Part shown: positions 27,616 to 37,595 of the stretch, in pieces
How the letters are laid out: each line of letters opens with the position of its first letter
Numbering within the stretch: the first letter of the stretch is position 1
Origin: Lederbergia wuyishanensis
GTDB taxonomy: Bacteria; Bacillota; Bacilli; Bacillales; Bacillaceae_C
Direction of reading: 5' to 3'
DNA length: 64,000 nt
Assembly (NCBI RefSeq): GCF_022900255.1
Contig: NZ_JALIRM010000001.1
Coordinates: forward strand, 310,001 to 374,000
Position numbers and translations under genes: made by a program
The notes under the pieces: model-generated
Seen by the model: only the letters and a program-made list of their open reading frames with translations
Told to the model about the DNA's origin: nothing
The model's database searches: none

Positions 27616-28716
27616 TTGCCCGTAAAAAAAACAGCTCCTGATTTTATATTGATTTTCGCTACACTACTATTATTAGCTATAGGACTTATCATGGTTTATA
27701 GTGCAAGTGCCATATGGGCTAATTATAAATTTGCCGATTCCTTTTTCTTTGCGAAAAGACAGCTTCTCTTTGCCGGCTTAGGTTTTGCAGCCATGTTTAT
27801 GGTGATGAATATTGATTATTGGATTATCAAAAAATGGGCCAAGCCATTGCTAATCGTTTGCTTTATTTTATTGATTGCAGTACTTATCCCGGGCATTGGA
27901 ATGGAACGGAATGGGTCTAGAAGCTGGATTGGAGTAGGGGCATTTTCAATTCAGCCTTCCGAATTTATCAAACTGGCGATTATTGCTTTTCTAGCTAAAT
28001 TTCTTTCTGAACAACAGCGTTATATTACAACTGTTAAGAAAGGATTATTCCCTTCATTAGGTTTAGTTTTTTTAGCGTTTGGCATGATTATGCTTCAGCC
28101 AGACTTAGGAACAGGAACTGTAATGGTTGGGACATGCGTTATTATGATATTTATTGCTGGAGCGCGAATTGCCCATTTTGTAGTTCTTGGTTTTCTAGGA
28201 CTCGTGGGATTTGTTGCCCTTGTTATTTCTGCTCCATACCGAATTGCAAGAATCACTTCGTTCTTGGATCCTTGGCAAGATCCGCAAAATACAGGCTTTC
28301 AAATCATTCAATCTTTATACGCGATTGGTCCAGGTGGATTATTCGGGCTAGGACTTGGGGAAAGCAGACAGAAGTTTTTCTATTTGCCGGAACCTCAAAC
28401 AGATTTTATTTTCGCAATATTAGCCGAGGAACTTGGGTTTATTGGCGGAAGTCTTGTCTTATTCCTATTTGCACTCCTTCTTTGGAGGGGAATTAAAATT
28501 GCACTCGGTGCACCTGACCTTTTTGGGAGTTTTTTAGCTGTCGGTATCATATCAATGATAGCCATACAAGTAATGATTAATATCGGTGTTGTAACAGGTC
28601 TTATGCCTGTTACAGGAATCACTTTGCCGTTTCTTAGCTATGGAGGATCATCGCTTACATTGATGCTGATGGCGGTTGGAATTCTATTAAATATAAGTCG
28701 ATATTCAAAAATATAA
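27616..28716 (+). CDS. spoVE: SpoVE, SEDS-family glycosyltransferase of the spore cortex
   Basis: 366 residues, the same as B. subtilis SpoVE. SEDS membrane polymerase that builds cortex glycan strands with SpoVD. Motifs: MVYSASA, NGSRSWIGVGAFSIQPSE, QPDLGTGTVM and LPFLSYGGSSL. TTG 27616 is chosen (AGAGGTG 6 bases upstream); the upstream extension to 27571 is not conserved. It follows murD as in B. subtilis. Confidence 0.95.
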   Translation: MPVKKTAPDFILIFATLLLLAIGLIMVYSASAIWANYKFADSFFFAKRQLLFAGLGFAAMFMVMNIDYWIIKKWAKPLLIVCFILLIAVLIPGIGMERNGSRSWIGVGAFSIQPSEFIKLAIIAFLAKFLSEQQRYITTVKKGLFPSLGLVFLAFGMIMLQPDLGTGTVMVGTCVIMIFIAGARIAHFVVLGFLGLVGFVALVISAPYRIARITSFLDPWQDPQNTGFQIIQSLYAIGPGGLFGLGLGESRQKFFYLPEPQTDFIFAILAEELGFIGGSLVLFLFALLLWRGIKIALGAPDLFGSFLAVGIISMIAIQVMINIGVVTGLMPVTGITLPFLSYGGSSLTLMLMAVGILLNISRYSKI

Positions 28717-28727
28717 AATTTGCCTAC

Positions 28728-28780
28728 TGACAAACGTTAGTCTTTCGTTGCTCACCTTGAAAGGCTAACGTTTGTTTTGA
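28728..28780 (+). terminator. Terminator after spoVE
   Basis: ACAAACGTTAG...CTTTC pairs with GAAAG..CTAACGTTTGT around a 12-base loop and runs into T-rich sequence. It splits the cluster before murG. Confidence 0.85.
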
Positions 28781-29020
28781 ATAGAGGACACTAATAAGTA
28801 ATAAGAAGTTAATGCTATTGGCTTTTTTTAATGCAGATGAAGTAAGCACGAGACTTCGGCGGGAAAAACGTGAAAAGCGAGACTCCACAAATGCAATTAT
28901 CTTATGATTTTCAGCACCTAGGAGAGCTACCCCCTTGAGGAAAATATCAACACCTACCGTTTAGATTGATTTTTTTATTAATGTCATTCCAACTTATTTA
29001 ACATTATTTCTTAACATTGA

Positions 29021-29048
29021 AAGAGCCTTATTGACAAGGTTCTTTTTT
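29021..29048 (+). terminator. Orphan terminator in the spoVE-murG gap
   Basis: AAGAGCCTT and AAGGTTCTT form a 9-bp stem with a 6-base loop, followed by T. On the - strand it would sit about 20 bases after the small frame ending at 29069. Confidence 0.7.
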
Positions 29049-29068
29049 CATTTAATTGTCTCCTCATC

Positions 29069-29218
29069 CTATCGACTAATAAACTTTGTGTCTTTGCGGC
29101 AATCAAGATCGATTCGAATTTCAAACTTAGCATCTTTATCCCAGTCTAAGGCACAAAAAAGGAATGTCGAATAAAAAGCCACATCCTCTAAGTTTATATG
29201 TCGATTATAAAAGCTCAT
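29069..29218 (-). CDS. Possible 49-residue small protein
   Basis: Open frame from ATG 29218 to TAG; the translation ends DLDCRKDTKFISR and its composition is protein-like. No clear ribosome binding site precedes the ATG and I recognise no family. A hairpin terminator lies just beyond the stop. Chance occurrence is quite possible at this length. Confidence 0.25.
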   Translation of the reverse strand: MSFYNRHINLEDVAFYSTFLFCALDWDKDAKFEIRIDLDCRKDTKFISR

Positions 29219-29330
29219 ATGCTTTTTTTATTACAATTACGTTAAGAACGCTTTTTTCTTGTGAAAAATATAGTAAGATAATAAATATGTGATTTTATAT
29301 AAATATGTAACTTGCGATAGAGGTGGAAAA

Positions 29331-30440
29331 ATGAAGATCGTTGTGAGCGGCGGTGGAACAGGAGGACACATTTATCCTGCGCTTGCCTTAATAAAAACGA
29401 TTCAAAAACAAGATCCTAGTGTGGAATTTTTATACATAGGTACAGAAAAAGGACTTGAAGCAAAAATAATTGAAAGAGAAAATATTGCTTTTAAAGCAAT
29501 CAATATAACCGGATTTAAGAGATCAATATCATTTGAAAATGCAAAAACGGTTTTCCGATTTATTAAAGGTGTCTATGATAGTAAGAAAATTATTAAACAG
29601 TTTAAACCCGACGTTGTTATAGGTACGGGTGGATATGTTTGTGGTCCCGTAGTTTATGCGGCTGCAAAAAGGAAAATTCCAACAGTAATACACGAACAAA
29701 ATAGTGTAGCTGGCTTGACCAATCGATTTTTAAGCCGATACGTAGATAGAGTGGCCATTTGTTTTGAAGAAGTAAGGCCATTTTTTCCTCCAGAAAAAGT
29801 AATAATGACTGGTAATCCACGCGCTTCAGAAGTGTTGGAATCAAAAACGACAGGAATCTTACAATCGTTCGGGTTAAAGGAAAATGTGAAAACGGCCCTT
29901 ATTGTAGGAGGTAGTAGAGGAGCCAGGCCTATAAACGAAGCTGTTATTAAATCTCTTTCTCAATTGTCTAATAAATCATATCAAATAATATATGTTACAG
30001 GTGAAGTACATTATAAGGAAGTTTCAAAAGAAGCTGAATTTTTAGGAATAAACCATAATGTAGCGATTGTACCTTTTATTCATAATATGGAAGAAGTTCT
30101 TTCTTCTATAGATGTGGTCGTTGGACGAGCTGGTGCAACATCTCTTGCTGAATTAACATCACTTGGAATTCCTTCGATATTAATTCCGAGCCCTTATGTT
30201 ACAGATAACCATCAAGTGAAAAATGCATCAGCCCTTGTTAACAAAGGCGCAGCCGTCATGCTAGAAGAAAGCGAGTTGTCCAGTCAAAGACTTATTGCCG
30301 CACTTGATTCGATATTACTTGACGATGCTAGAAGAATTGCAATGGGGGAAGCAGCCAAAAAACTTGGCATCCGGGATGCTGCAGACAAGTTATTTGCCTT
30401 GTTGCTTGAGCTTGTAAACAAAGCCCCAATAAATAAATAA
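29331..30440 (+). CDS. murG: UDP-GlcNAc:lipid I N-acetylglucosaminyltransferase MurG
   Basis: 369 residues. Converts lipid I to lipid II on the inner membrane face. [11 protein letters not shown] at residues 7-17 is the diphospho-lipid binding loop; [10 protein letters not shown] and [11 protein letters not shown] bind UDP-GlcNAc. ATG 29331 follows AGAGGTGG. In B. subtilis murB comes next, but here divIB follows directly. Confidence 0.96.
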   Translation: MKIVVSGGGTGGHIYPALALIKTIQKQDPSVEFLYIGTEKGLEAKIIERENIAFKAINITGFKRSISFENAKTVFRFIKGVYDSKKIIKQFKPDVVIGTGGYVCGPVVYAAAKRKIPTVIHEQNSVAGLTNRFLSRYVDRVAICFEEVRPFFPPEKVIMTGNPRASEVLESKTTGILQSFGLKENVKTALIVGGSRGARPINEAVIKSLSQLSNKSYQIIYVTGEVHYKEVSKEAEFLGINHNVAIVPFIHNMEEVLSSIDVVVGRAGATSLAELTSLGIPSILIPSPYVTDNHQVKNASALVNKGAAVMLEESELSSQRLIAALDSILLDDARRIAMGEAAKKLGIRDAADKLFALLLELVNKAPINK

Positions 30441-30463
30441 AAGTTGTAAAAGGGGTAGTGTGT

Positions 30464-31240
30464 ATGCAAAAAGGGAAAGTTCTATCCCTAGAAGACAGGA
30501 TTCCCAAAATTAAAGAACATCGTAAGAGAAGAGCAAATAGGCGTCTAATCTTTTTACTTACGTTATTCTTTCTCCTTATCGTTTGTGTTGTATATATTCA
30601 ATCTCCTCTTAGTCAAATCAATAAAATTGAAGTTTACGGAAATAATTTAGTCTCGAAGAATGAAATAACGAAGGTTTCATCTTTGAAAAAAGGTGATAAT
30701 ATTTGGAAAGTAAATAAGGGACAAGCAAGTAAAAAAATAATGGAACTCCCTGAAGTGAAGAAAGCGGGTGTGCGTTTGGAATTTCCTAATAATATCGTGA
30801 TCGATATAAAGGAATATTCTCCAATTGCTTTAATTGTTTCAGATAAAGAGTTCCTCCCTGTATTAGAAAATGGAACAATTCTTAAAAATAGCACCATGCT
30901 TGCAGACGCTCCTTTATTAATTAATTTCAAAAAAGGTCCATTTTTAGATGAGTTAGCGGCACAGTTAAAGGATATACCATCTGAAATATTAAATGCCGTA
31001 TCAGAGATTCATTATGAACCGAAAGAAACAGACAAGTATCATATTTATATTTTTATGAATGACGGCTTTGAAATAAGCGCAACAATTACTACCTTATCTA
31101 CAAAAATGATCCACTATCCTTCAATTGTCAGCCAATTAGATCCAAAGGTAAAAGGTGTCATTAATTTGGAAGTTGGTTCTTTTTTCAAAGCATACGATCT
31201 TGAAGAGGAGGTTAAAAGTGAAGAGGAGGAAGAAAGGTAA
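30464..31240 (+). CDS. divIB: Cell division protein DivIB (FtsQ)
   Basis: 258 residues. Bitopic divisome protein with a basic cytoplasmic N-terminus (EDRIPKIKEHRKRRANRR), a membrane segment about 27-47, a POTRA domain (SQINKIEVYGNNLVSKNEI) and a beta domain, ending in an acidic tail. ATG 30464 is chosen with AAGGGG 8 bases upstream; GTG 30458 would be too close. The ylxW start lies inside its end. Confidence 0.93.
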   Translation: MQKGKVLSLEDRIPKIKEHRKRRANRRLIFLLTLFFLLIVCVVYIQSPLSQINKIEVYGNNLVSKNEITKVSSLKKGDNIWKVNKGQASKKIMELPEVKKAGVRLEFPNNIVIDIKEYSPIALIVSDKEFLPVLENGTILKNSTMLADAPLLINFKKGPFLDELAAQLKDIPSEILNAVSEIHYEPKETDKYHIYIFMNDGFEISATITTLSTKMIHYPSIVSQLDPKVKGVINLEVGSFFKAYDLEEEVKSEEEEER

Positions 31241-31925
31241 GTATGTTGTTTTTTCGTTAGTCTCCTTGAGTCTAGGATTCATAATTGCCTTCTCGTATAG
31301 TCAATCAAGTAAAAAAGATGCCAATTCGCTAAATATATCAGACAGACAATTTGTAATGGCTAATAACTTACGAAAACAAATACTCCTTGTACAAGATAAA
31401 AATAGAGAGTTGCAAAAAGATTTATACGATAAACAAGAAACAGTCCGGAAATATGAAAAGGAATTATCAGAGGAAGCAGAAATGTATTCGAGCTTGGCTG
31501 AGGAAACTGAAAAATATCGTTTGTTTCTTGGGAAAGTCAAAGTTAAGGGGCCAGGAATTGAAATTAGTCTTGAGGATGGAGAATATAGACAAAGTGAAGA
31601 TGCAAATAATTATATTGTTCATGAACATCATGTGTTTAAAGTGGTAAATGAATTGTATATTGCCGGTGCTACTGCAATTTCAATAAATGGTCAGAGACTA
31701 AATCATAATTCCTATATTGTATGTAACGGCCCTGTAATTACTGTAGATGGTAATCCTTATCCAGCGCCATTTATAATATCTGCTTTAGGCGACACAGATA
31801 CACTTGTTTCTGCACTAAATATTTCTGGTGGTGTTCGTGATCAAATTGTAAATGATAATATTGTCTTTTCAATTGAAAAGAAAAAACAAATTATTTTGGA
31901 TCCTGTACTAGGAGAATCTTCATAA
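31218..31925 (+). CDS. ylxW: YlxW, DUF881 protein
   Basis: 235 residues. N-terminal membrane anchor, a coiled coil (about 40-100) and a DUF881 domain with KVKGPGIEISLEDG and GATAISINGQRL. Such proteins flank division genes in Firmicutes; function unknown. GTG 31218 (AGGAGG 6 bases before) is chosen, within the divIB end. Overlaps ylxX (TAATG). Confidence 0.9.
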   Translation: MKRRKKGKYVVFSLVSLSLGFIIAFSYSQSSKKDANSLNISDRQFVMANNLRKQILLVQDKNRELQKDLYDKQETVRKYEKELSEEAEMYSSLAEETEKYRLFLGKVKVKGPGIEISLEDGEYRQSEDANNYIVHEHHVFKVVNELYIAGATAISINGQRLNHNSYIVCNGPVITVDGNPYPAPFIISALGDTDTLVSALNISGGVRDQIVNDNIVFSIEKKKQIILDPVLGESS

Positions 31926-32650
31926 TGGCTAATAATGCAAAAATCTATATTACCATCATTACTTTGATTATTGGTTTTATGATTGCGGTACAGTTTCAGA
32001 CGGTACATGAACCTACTAAAAGAGATACGAGAGACATGTGGGAGCTTCGAGAAACATTATCCAATGAAATGAAGCTACAATCTAAATTACTAGAAGAAAT
32101 TCGACTGAATGATAAGAGAATAAACGATTATGCATCAGAAATTGAGGGGAGTAAGGAGCAGGCTTTAAAACAAACATTGGAACAATTGAAAAAAGAATCA
32201 GGTCTTACTGAAGTAGAGGGACCAGGAATAATATTGACAATTGATTCAATTGATAAAGCATTGCTTTTAGGTCAAAGGGTTAATTCGGTTTCGCCAATAA
32301 ATTTAAAAAGACTCATTAATGAATTGAATATGTATGGAGCAAAGGATATTTCTATTGATGGTGAAAGACTGATTAATACAACGATCATAAGAGATATTAA
32401 TGGAGAAACAAAAGTCGGGACCCATTCACTCAAAACTCTTCCCTTTTATATTCATATCATTACAGATAATATGGAAGTAGCTGAAAAAATGTATAATAGA
32501 ATGCAAGTTTCTTCAACGAAAGATGATTTTTTTATTGATAATTTAAAAGTCGAAATCTCAAAACCTAACAAAACGATTGTTGTTCCCGCCTATGTCGATC
32601 CGATAAAAATTCATGGAATGTCTCCTGTAGAAGAAAAAGGGGATGGCTAA
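31925..32650 (+). CDS. ylxX: YlxX, DUF881 protein
   Basis: 241 residues and a paralogue of ylxW: N-terminal anchor (about 8-22), coiled coil, then EVEGPGIILTIDS and GAKDISIDGERLI in matching places. Translationally coupled at both ends: one-base overlap with ylxW, and its tail contains the sbp ribosome binding site. Confidence 0.9.
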   Translation: MANNAKIYITIITLIIGFMIAVQFQTVHEPTKRDTRDMWELRETLSNEMKLQSKLLEEIRLNDKRINDYASEIEGSKEQALKQTLEQLKKESGLTEVEGPGIILTIDSIDKALLLGQRVNSVSPINLKRLINELNMYGAKDISIDGERLINTTIIRDINGETKVGTHSLKTLPFYIHIITDNMEVAEKMYNRMQVSSTKDDFFIDNLKVEISKPNKTIVVPAYVDPIKIHGMSPVEEKGDG

Positions 32651-32651
32651 T

Positions 32652-33008
32652 ATGTGGCTTCCCATTGTTGGTTTACTAATAGGAATTCTATTAGGTTTAA
32701 TGACAGATGTAAAAATTCCAGAAGAATATGCAAACTATTTATCGATTGCCGTACTAGCTGCATTTGATACATTATTTGGTGGGATTAGAGCTTATTTGCA
32801 AAATGTATACGATAATCGAGTATTTGTATCAGGTTTTTTCTTTAATATAATTCTAGCAGCAAGTTTAGCTTTTCTAGGTGTTCATCTTGGTGTAGACTTA
32901 TATTTAGCGGCTGTATTTGCATTTGGTGTAAGGTTATTTCAAAATATCGCTGTTATTAGAAGAATTTTAATAAATAAATGGGCAAATACTAGAGAAAATC
33001 CTAAATAA
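32652..33008 (+). CDS. sbp: Small basic membrane protein Sbp (DUF1290)
   Basis: 118 residues, three to four membrane segments. LGLMTDVKIPEEYANYLSIA and FLGVHLGVDLYLAAVFAFG (in pieces) are near-identical to the family. Function unknown; always next to ftsA. ATG 32652 is chosen since AAAGGGG ends 9 bases before; ATG 32643 touches that site. Confidence 0.9.
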   Translation: MWLPIVGLLIGILLGLMTDVKIPEEYANYLSIAVLAAFDTLFGGIRAYLQNVYDNRVFVSGFFFNIILAASLAFLGVHLGVDLYLAAVFAFGVRLFQNIAVIRRILINKWANTRENPK

Positions 33009-33137
33009 ATATTATTATTAAACAGGAAAATACAATTAGATGACGAATAAATCTTAATAAGTAAATTCAAGGATGATCTGAATGGAAATTATTTTCAATG
33101 AGATAAGGAAGAGCAAGGTAGAAGGGGGTGCCAAAGA

Positions 33138-34427
33138 ATGAATAACAACGAAGTATATGTCAGCTTAGATATAGGTACGTCCACTGTTAAAGTTATTATT
33201 GGTGAAATGTCCAATAATTCGCTGAATATCATTGGAGTTGGAACTGCCAAAGCGGAAGGGATTAGAAAAGGGTCTATAGTCGATATAGATGAAACTGTTC
33301 ATTCTATTAAAAAGGCAGTTGAGCAAGCTGAAAGAATGATTGGAATGCAAATAAGACAATGTATAGTCGGAATTGCAGGAAATCATATAGGACTTCAACC
33401 GTGTCATGGCGTGGTAGCTGTTTCAAGTGAGAATAGGGAAATAAGTAACGAAGATGTTGCTAGAGTTATAGATGCCGCGGAAGTTATATCCATTCCACCT
33501 GATAGGGAAATTATCAATATTATCCCACTCCAATTTATTGTAGATGGTCTCGAAGAAATTACTGATCCAAGAGGTATGATTGGAGTTAGACTAGAAATGG
33601 AAGGAATTCTTATTACTGGTTCCAAAACCATCTTACATAATACACTTCGCTGTGTTGAACGTGCCGGTCTTGAAATAGTCGACATCGTTCTTCAACCACT
33701 AGCTTCTGCTTCTTGTGCCCTATCAAAAGATGAGCAAAACTTAGGTACTGCTTTAATTGATATGGGTGGTGGTTCTACTACTCTAACTGTATTCGAGCAA
33801 GGACATATTTTAGATACTGTTGTGATTCCAGTAGGTGGGGAACATATTACGAAAGATTTATCGATTGGTCTTAGAACTGCAACAGAGGATGCTGAAAAAA
33901 TTAAAATTAAATATGGACATGCTTTTTATGACCAAGCCTCTGAGGATGAGGTTTTCAGCGTACCTATAATCGGAAGTGATCAACATCAACAGTTTAATCA
34001 GGTCGAATTATCTGATATTATTGAAGCTAGAATGGAAGAAATATTTGAACTCATTCAAAAAGAATTAAGGAAAATGGGAGTTTCCGATTTACCGGGTGGT
34101 TTTGTATTAACTGGTGGAGTTTCTAACATGCCTGGAGTAATGGAATTAGCACAAGTTATATTCCAAAATAGGGTACGAGTTGCGATTCCTGATTATATCG
34201 GGGTTAGGGAGCCACAATTTACAACAGCTATTGGTCTAATAAAACATGCTTATAAGAATGCTAGATTACAAGGAAGAAATGTAAATGCTGTTCCTTATCA
34301 GTATTCTGATGAAGCGAATGAAAAGCGCCTTGTTAAGGCAGCATCTCAAAATCAAAGAAAAGAAAAACATCCGGATGAAAAAATTAGCACAAAAGTAAAA
34401 AAGTTTTTTGAAAACTTTTTTGAGTAG
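33138..34427 (+). CDS. ftsA: Cell division protein FtsA
   Basis: 429 residues. Actin-like protein that tethers FtsZ to the membrane. ATPase motifs SLDIGTSTVKV (near residue 10), IDMGGGSTTLTVF (near 207) and GGVSNMPGV (near 330). The C-terminal 15 residues (STKVKKFFENFFE) form the amphipathic membrane-targeting helix. ATG with AGAAGGGGGTG upstream; ftsZ follows after 37 bases. Confidence 0.97.
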   Translation: MNNNEVYVSLDIGTSTVKVIIGEMSNNSLNIIGVGTAKAEGIRKGSIVDIDETVHSIKKAVEQAERMIGMQIRQCIVGIAGNHIGLQPCHGVVAVSSENREISNEDVARVIDAAEVISIPPDREIINIIPLQFIVDGLEEITDPRGMIGVRLEMEGILITGSKTILHNTLRCVERAGLEIVDIVLQPLASASCALSKDEQNLGTALIDMGGGSTTLTVFEQGHILDTVVIPVGGEHITKDLSIGLRTATEDAEKIKIKYGHAFYDQASEDEVFSVPIIGSDQHQQFNQVELSDIIEARMEEIFELIQKELRKMGVSDLPGGFVLTGGVSNMPGVMELAQVIFQNRVRVAIPDYIGVREPQFTTAIGLIKHAYKNARLQGRNVNAVPYQYSDEANEKRLVKAASQNQRKEKHPDEKISTKVKKFFENFFE

Positions 34428-34464
34428 GACATCCCGGTAATTAAACAAAATAGGAGGACTTGCC

Positions 34465-35598
34465 ATGTTGGATTTTGATACAAATTTAGATTCATTAGCA
34501 ACCATTAAAGTTATAGGCGTTGGTGGTGGCGGTAATAACGCAGTAAATAGAATGATTGAACATGATGTTCAAGGTGTTGAATTTATCGCCGTTAACACAG
34601 ATGCGCAAGCTCTTAATTTATCGAAAGCAGAAATTAAGATGCAAATCGGCGCTAAATTAACAAGAGGTCTTGGTGCTGGAGCAAACCCTGAGGTTGGAAA
34701 GAAGGCTGCTGAAGAAAGCAAAGAGCAAATTGAGGAAGCTTTAAGAGGCGCTGATATGGTATTTGTAACAGCAGGGATGGGAGGAGGAACTGGTACAGGA
34801 GCTGCTCCTGTCATTGCTCAAATTGCTAAAGACTTAGGTGCATTAACAGTAGGGATTGTAACAAGACCATTTACATTCGAAGGAAGAAAACGTGCAAATC
34901 AAGCAAGTGGTGGAATTGATGCGATGAAGGAAGCAGTCGATACCCTCATCGTCATTCCGAACGATCGATTGCTTGAAATTGTTGATAAAAGTACTCCTAT
35001 GCTAGAAGCATTCCGTGAGGCTGATAATGTACTAAGACAAGGTGTGCAAGGTATTTCTGAATTGATTGCAGTCCCTGGGCTAATTAATCTTGATTTTGCT
35101 GATGTTAAAACTATTATGACAAATAAAGGTTCTGCATTAATGGGTATTGGAGTTGCTACTGGTGAAAATCGTGCAGCAGAAGCAGCCAAAAAGGCAATAT
35201 CATCACCATTACTTGAAACATCCATTGACGGTGCTCAAGGTGTGTTAATGAATATCTCGGGTGGTACAAATATTAGTTTGTACGAAGTTCAAGAAGCTGC
35301 AGATATTGTAGCATCGGCTTCCGACCAAGATGTTAACATGATTTTTGGTTCAGTCATAAACGAAAACTTAAAAGATGAAATAATTGTAACTGTAATTGCA
35401 ACTGGTTTTAATGAAGCAACACCACAACCAGTTCAACAAAGACCTAGTTACGGCCAAGCCAAACAGAACTCGAATGTGCAAAGTTTTTCTCGTGAACCAA
35501 GAAGAGAAGAGGTTCAAGAACCTGTTCGTTCAAACCAGTCAGTTGAAGATACATTAGACATCCCGACTTTCTTACGTAATAGAAATAGAAGAAGATAA
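34465..35598 (+). CDS. ftsZ: Cell division protein FtsZ
   Basis: 377 residues. Tubulin-like GTPase that forms the Z ring. The tubulin signature GGGTGTGA is at 106-113; the catalytic T7 loop [11 protein letters not shown] is intact. A Gln/Pro-rich linker follows residue 315, ending with the conserved peptide DIPTFLRNR that binds FtsA, SepF and other partners, then a basic tail. AGGAGG-type site upstream of the ATG. Confidence 0.98.
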   Translation: MLDFDTNLDSLATIKVIGVGGGGNNAVNRMIEHDVQGVEFIAVNTDAQALNLSKAEIKMQIGAKLTRGLGAGANPEVGKKAAEESKEQIEEALRGADMVFVTAGMGGGTGTGAAPVIAQIAKDLGALTVGIVTRPFTFEGRKRANQASGGIDAMKEAVDTLIVIPNDRLLEIVDKSTPMLEAFREADNVLRQGVQGISELIAVPGLINLDFADVKTIMTNKGSALMGIGVATGENRAAEAAKKAISSPLLETSIDGAQGVLMNISGGTNISLYEVQEAADIVASASDQDVNMIFGSVINENLKDEIIVTVIATGFNEATPQPVQQRPSYGQAKQNSNVQSFSREPRREEVQEPVRSNQSVEDTLDIPTFLRNRNRRR

Positions 35599-35617
35599 TA
35601 TGGAAATTACTTTAATA

Positions 35618-35661
35618 CAAACCTGTAAGCGAATAGAATTTGCTTACAGGTTATTTTTTTT
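35618..35661 (+). terminator. Terminator after ftsZ
   Basis: AACCTGTAAGC and GCTTACAGGTT form an 11-bp stem, followed after one A by eight T. Confidence 0.93.
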
Positions 35662-35912
35662 GTAAATTCCCGTGCTTTTCTTAGACAATCTTCGAATGAA
35701 ATTGTGAAAACTTCTATTTTTTCATTACAGAAACTGACACATTCTAAAAGGCAACTAATTTATACTTTCTATGAGAGCTCTTATCCTATATTAATACTTC
35801 AAAACTTGTACAATTTCGTTCCCGTCTCTTACTTTTTCGATTTTGTCTGACTGTACGCCATTTATTTTTCTCTATCAAACTATAGAAAATTTACTTTCTG
35901 GGGGAGGTATGA
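35662..35912 (+). promoter_or_regulatory. spoIIG upstream region with possible Spo0A boxes
   Basis: No gene. In B. subtilis spoIIGA-sigE is driven by a Spo0A-activated sigma-A promoter. Here TTTTTCGA (35833-35840; TCGAAAAA on the other strand) and TTGTCTGA (35843-35850) are imperfect matches to the TGTCGAA box. A convincing -35/-10 pair is not evident to me. Confidence 0.35.
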
Positions 35913-36839
35913 TTGGTTGTTTATTTAGATATTATCTGGTTCCTAAATTTGCTTATCGATAGCCTTTTACTATGGATAACTTCTATTATTTTAAAAAGGT
36001 CCACACATCCAATAAGAATCATTTTTGGAGGAGTAATAGGTTCTTTACTCATTTTAATGTCTATAACTCCCCTTTCAACATACACTGGACATCCTTTTGT
36101 AAAATTAGCTGTATCAGTAGGCATGATCTTAACAACTTTTGGTTATAAAAAGTTCGCCAATTTCCTTTCAAGCTTATTAACCTTTTATTTTGCAACTTTT
36201 TTAATGGGAGGCATTTTAATAGGACTTCATTATTTTCTTACCTATGATATGGATCTTAAGTCCACAGTAATCATACAAAGCTTGCGTGGATTTGGTGATC
36301 CCGTGAGTTGGCTTTTTTTATTCTTTGCTTTCCCGATAGCATGGCATTTCTCAAGAAGGAGAATAAATGCAATAACAATTTCAAATATTCAATATGATGT
36401 AATCGTCAATGTTTCTATTACAATTAACGGAATCATTTTACAATTAAAAGGATTAATCGATAGTGGCAATCAATTATATGATCCAATATCTAAGACACCT
36501 GTAATGATTGTTTCTATACAGTCTATTAAAGATAAGATTCCTTCAGAAATTCTTGCGATTGCAGAAGATAAAAATCAGCTGTATGATACCGTTTCTTCTC
36601 TTCCTCATGAATGGAGCAGTATAATGCGTCTAATCCCAGCTAAGTCCCTGGGTAAAAATAACCAACTTCTATGTGCTTTTAAGCCTGAAAGAATTAATTT
36701 TTATAAAGAAAATGGTAGCACTTCTGTAAATAAGGCATTGGTTGTATTTACATCACAGGCATTATCAAAGGATGAGAGTTTCCAGTGTATCATTCATCCA
36801 TATATGACAGCGAGTGCTTTCGAGCAGCCGGCTTCATAA
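35913..36839 (+). CDS. spoIIGA: Pro-sigma-E processing protease SpoIIGA
   Basis: 308 residues. Membrane aspartic protease that removes the pro-sequence of sigma-E when triggered by SpoIIR. Five N-terminal membrane segments (residues 1-150), then a protease-like domain in which LIDSGNQLYDP places the catalytic Asp at residue 183, the same number as I recall for B. subtilis. TTG start with GGGGGAGGT upstream. sigE follows after 36 bases. Confidence 0.95.
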   Translation: MVVYLDIIWFLNLLIDSLLLWITSIILKRSTHPIRIIFGGVIGSLLILMSITPLSTYTGHPFVKLAVSVGMILTTFGYKKFANFLSSLLTFYFATFLMGGILIGLHYFLTYDMDLKSTVIIQSLRGFGDPVSWLFLFFAFPIAWHFSRRRINAITISNIQYDVIVNVSITINGIILQLKGLIDSGNQLYDPISKTPVMIVSIQSIKDKIPSEILAIAEDKNQLYDTVSSLPHEWSSIMRLIPAKSLGKNNQLLCAFKPERINFYKENGSTSVNKALVVFTSQALSKDESFQCIIHPYMTASAFEQPAS

Positions 36840-36875
36840 TTACTAAACTTCTAAGAGTGAAAGGAGGACAATTTT

Positions 36876-37595
36876 TTGAAATTATTACGTTTACGAATTC
36901 AGTACTATTGGTATCGCTTGCTAAATAAATTAGGGTTAAAATCAGATGAAATATATTATATAGGTGGAAGTGAAGCATTGCCTCCTCCACTATCAAAGGA
37001 CGAGGAAGAAATTTTATTAAAAAAATTGCCTAACGGTGATAAAACTGCTCGTTCCTTATTAATTGAAAGAAATTTACGTTTAGTCGTATATATTGCTAGA
37101 AAATTTGAAAATACCGGTATAAATATTGAGGATTTAATTAGTATTGGAACGATTGGTTTAATAAAAGCAGTAAATACTTTTAATCCCGAAAAGAAAATTA
37201 AACTTGCTACATATGCATCACGATGTATTGAAAATGAAATTCTTATGTATTTGCGTAGAAATAATAAAACAAGATCAGAGGTTTCTTTTGACGAACCGTT
37301 AAATATCGATTGGGATGGAAATGAGCTACTATTATCAGATGTCTTGGGTACGGATGATGATATCATTACTAAAAATCTAGAAGCTAATGTAGACAAAAAA
37401 CTACTATTTACTGCCCTGCATAAATTATCAGATCGTGAAAAACAAATAATGGAACTAAGATTTGGACTTACAGGCGGTGAGGAAAAAACACAAAAAGACG
37501 TAGCAGATATGTTAGGAATTTCCCAATCATATATTTCTCGTTTAGAAAAAAGAATCATTAAAAGACTGCGAAAAGAATTTAATAAAATGGTGTGA
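36876..37595 (+). CDS. sigE: RNA polymerase sigma-E factor (pro-sigma-E)
   Basis: 239 residues, as in B. subtilis. Early mother-cell sigma factor. The N-terminal basic and hydrophobic pro-sequence (about residues 1-27) is followed by [14 protein letters not shown] near the SpoIIGA cut site. Region 2 ([27 protein letters not shown]) and region 4 ([18 protein letters not shown]) are near-identical to the family. TTG start, AAGGAGG upstream. Confidence 0.97.
   Translation: MKLLRLRIQYYWYRLLNKLGLKSDEIYYIGGSEALPPPLSKDEEEILLKKLPNGDKTARSLLIERNLRLVVYIARKFENTGINIEDLISIGTIGLIKAVNTFNPEKKIKLATYASRCIENEILMYLRRNNKTRSEVSFDEPLNIDWDGNELLLSDVLGTDDDIITKNLEANVDKKLLFTALHKLSDREKQIMELRFGLTGGEEKTQKDVADMLGISQSYISRLEKRIIKRLRKEFNKMV

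Larger units (their letters stand above)
28781..29330. other. Non-coding gap between spoVE and murG
   Basis: About 550 bases without a convincing gene. It holds a decayed repeat fragment near 28848-28893 (GCACGAGACTTCGGCGGG, then AAAAGCGAGACTCC), an orphan hairpin terminator at 29021-29048, a weak 49-codon reverse frame at 29069-29218, and a small hairpin at 29210-29228. Confidence 0.55.

Noticed and set aside
36956-37558. 200-codon reverse frame
   Set aside because: It is the shadow of sigE on the opposite strand; no ribosome binding site and low-complexity serine-rich translation.
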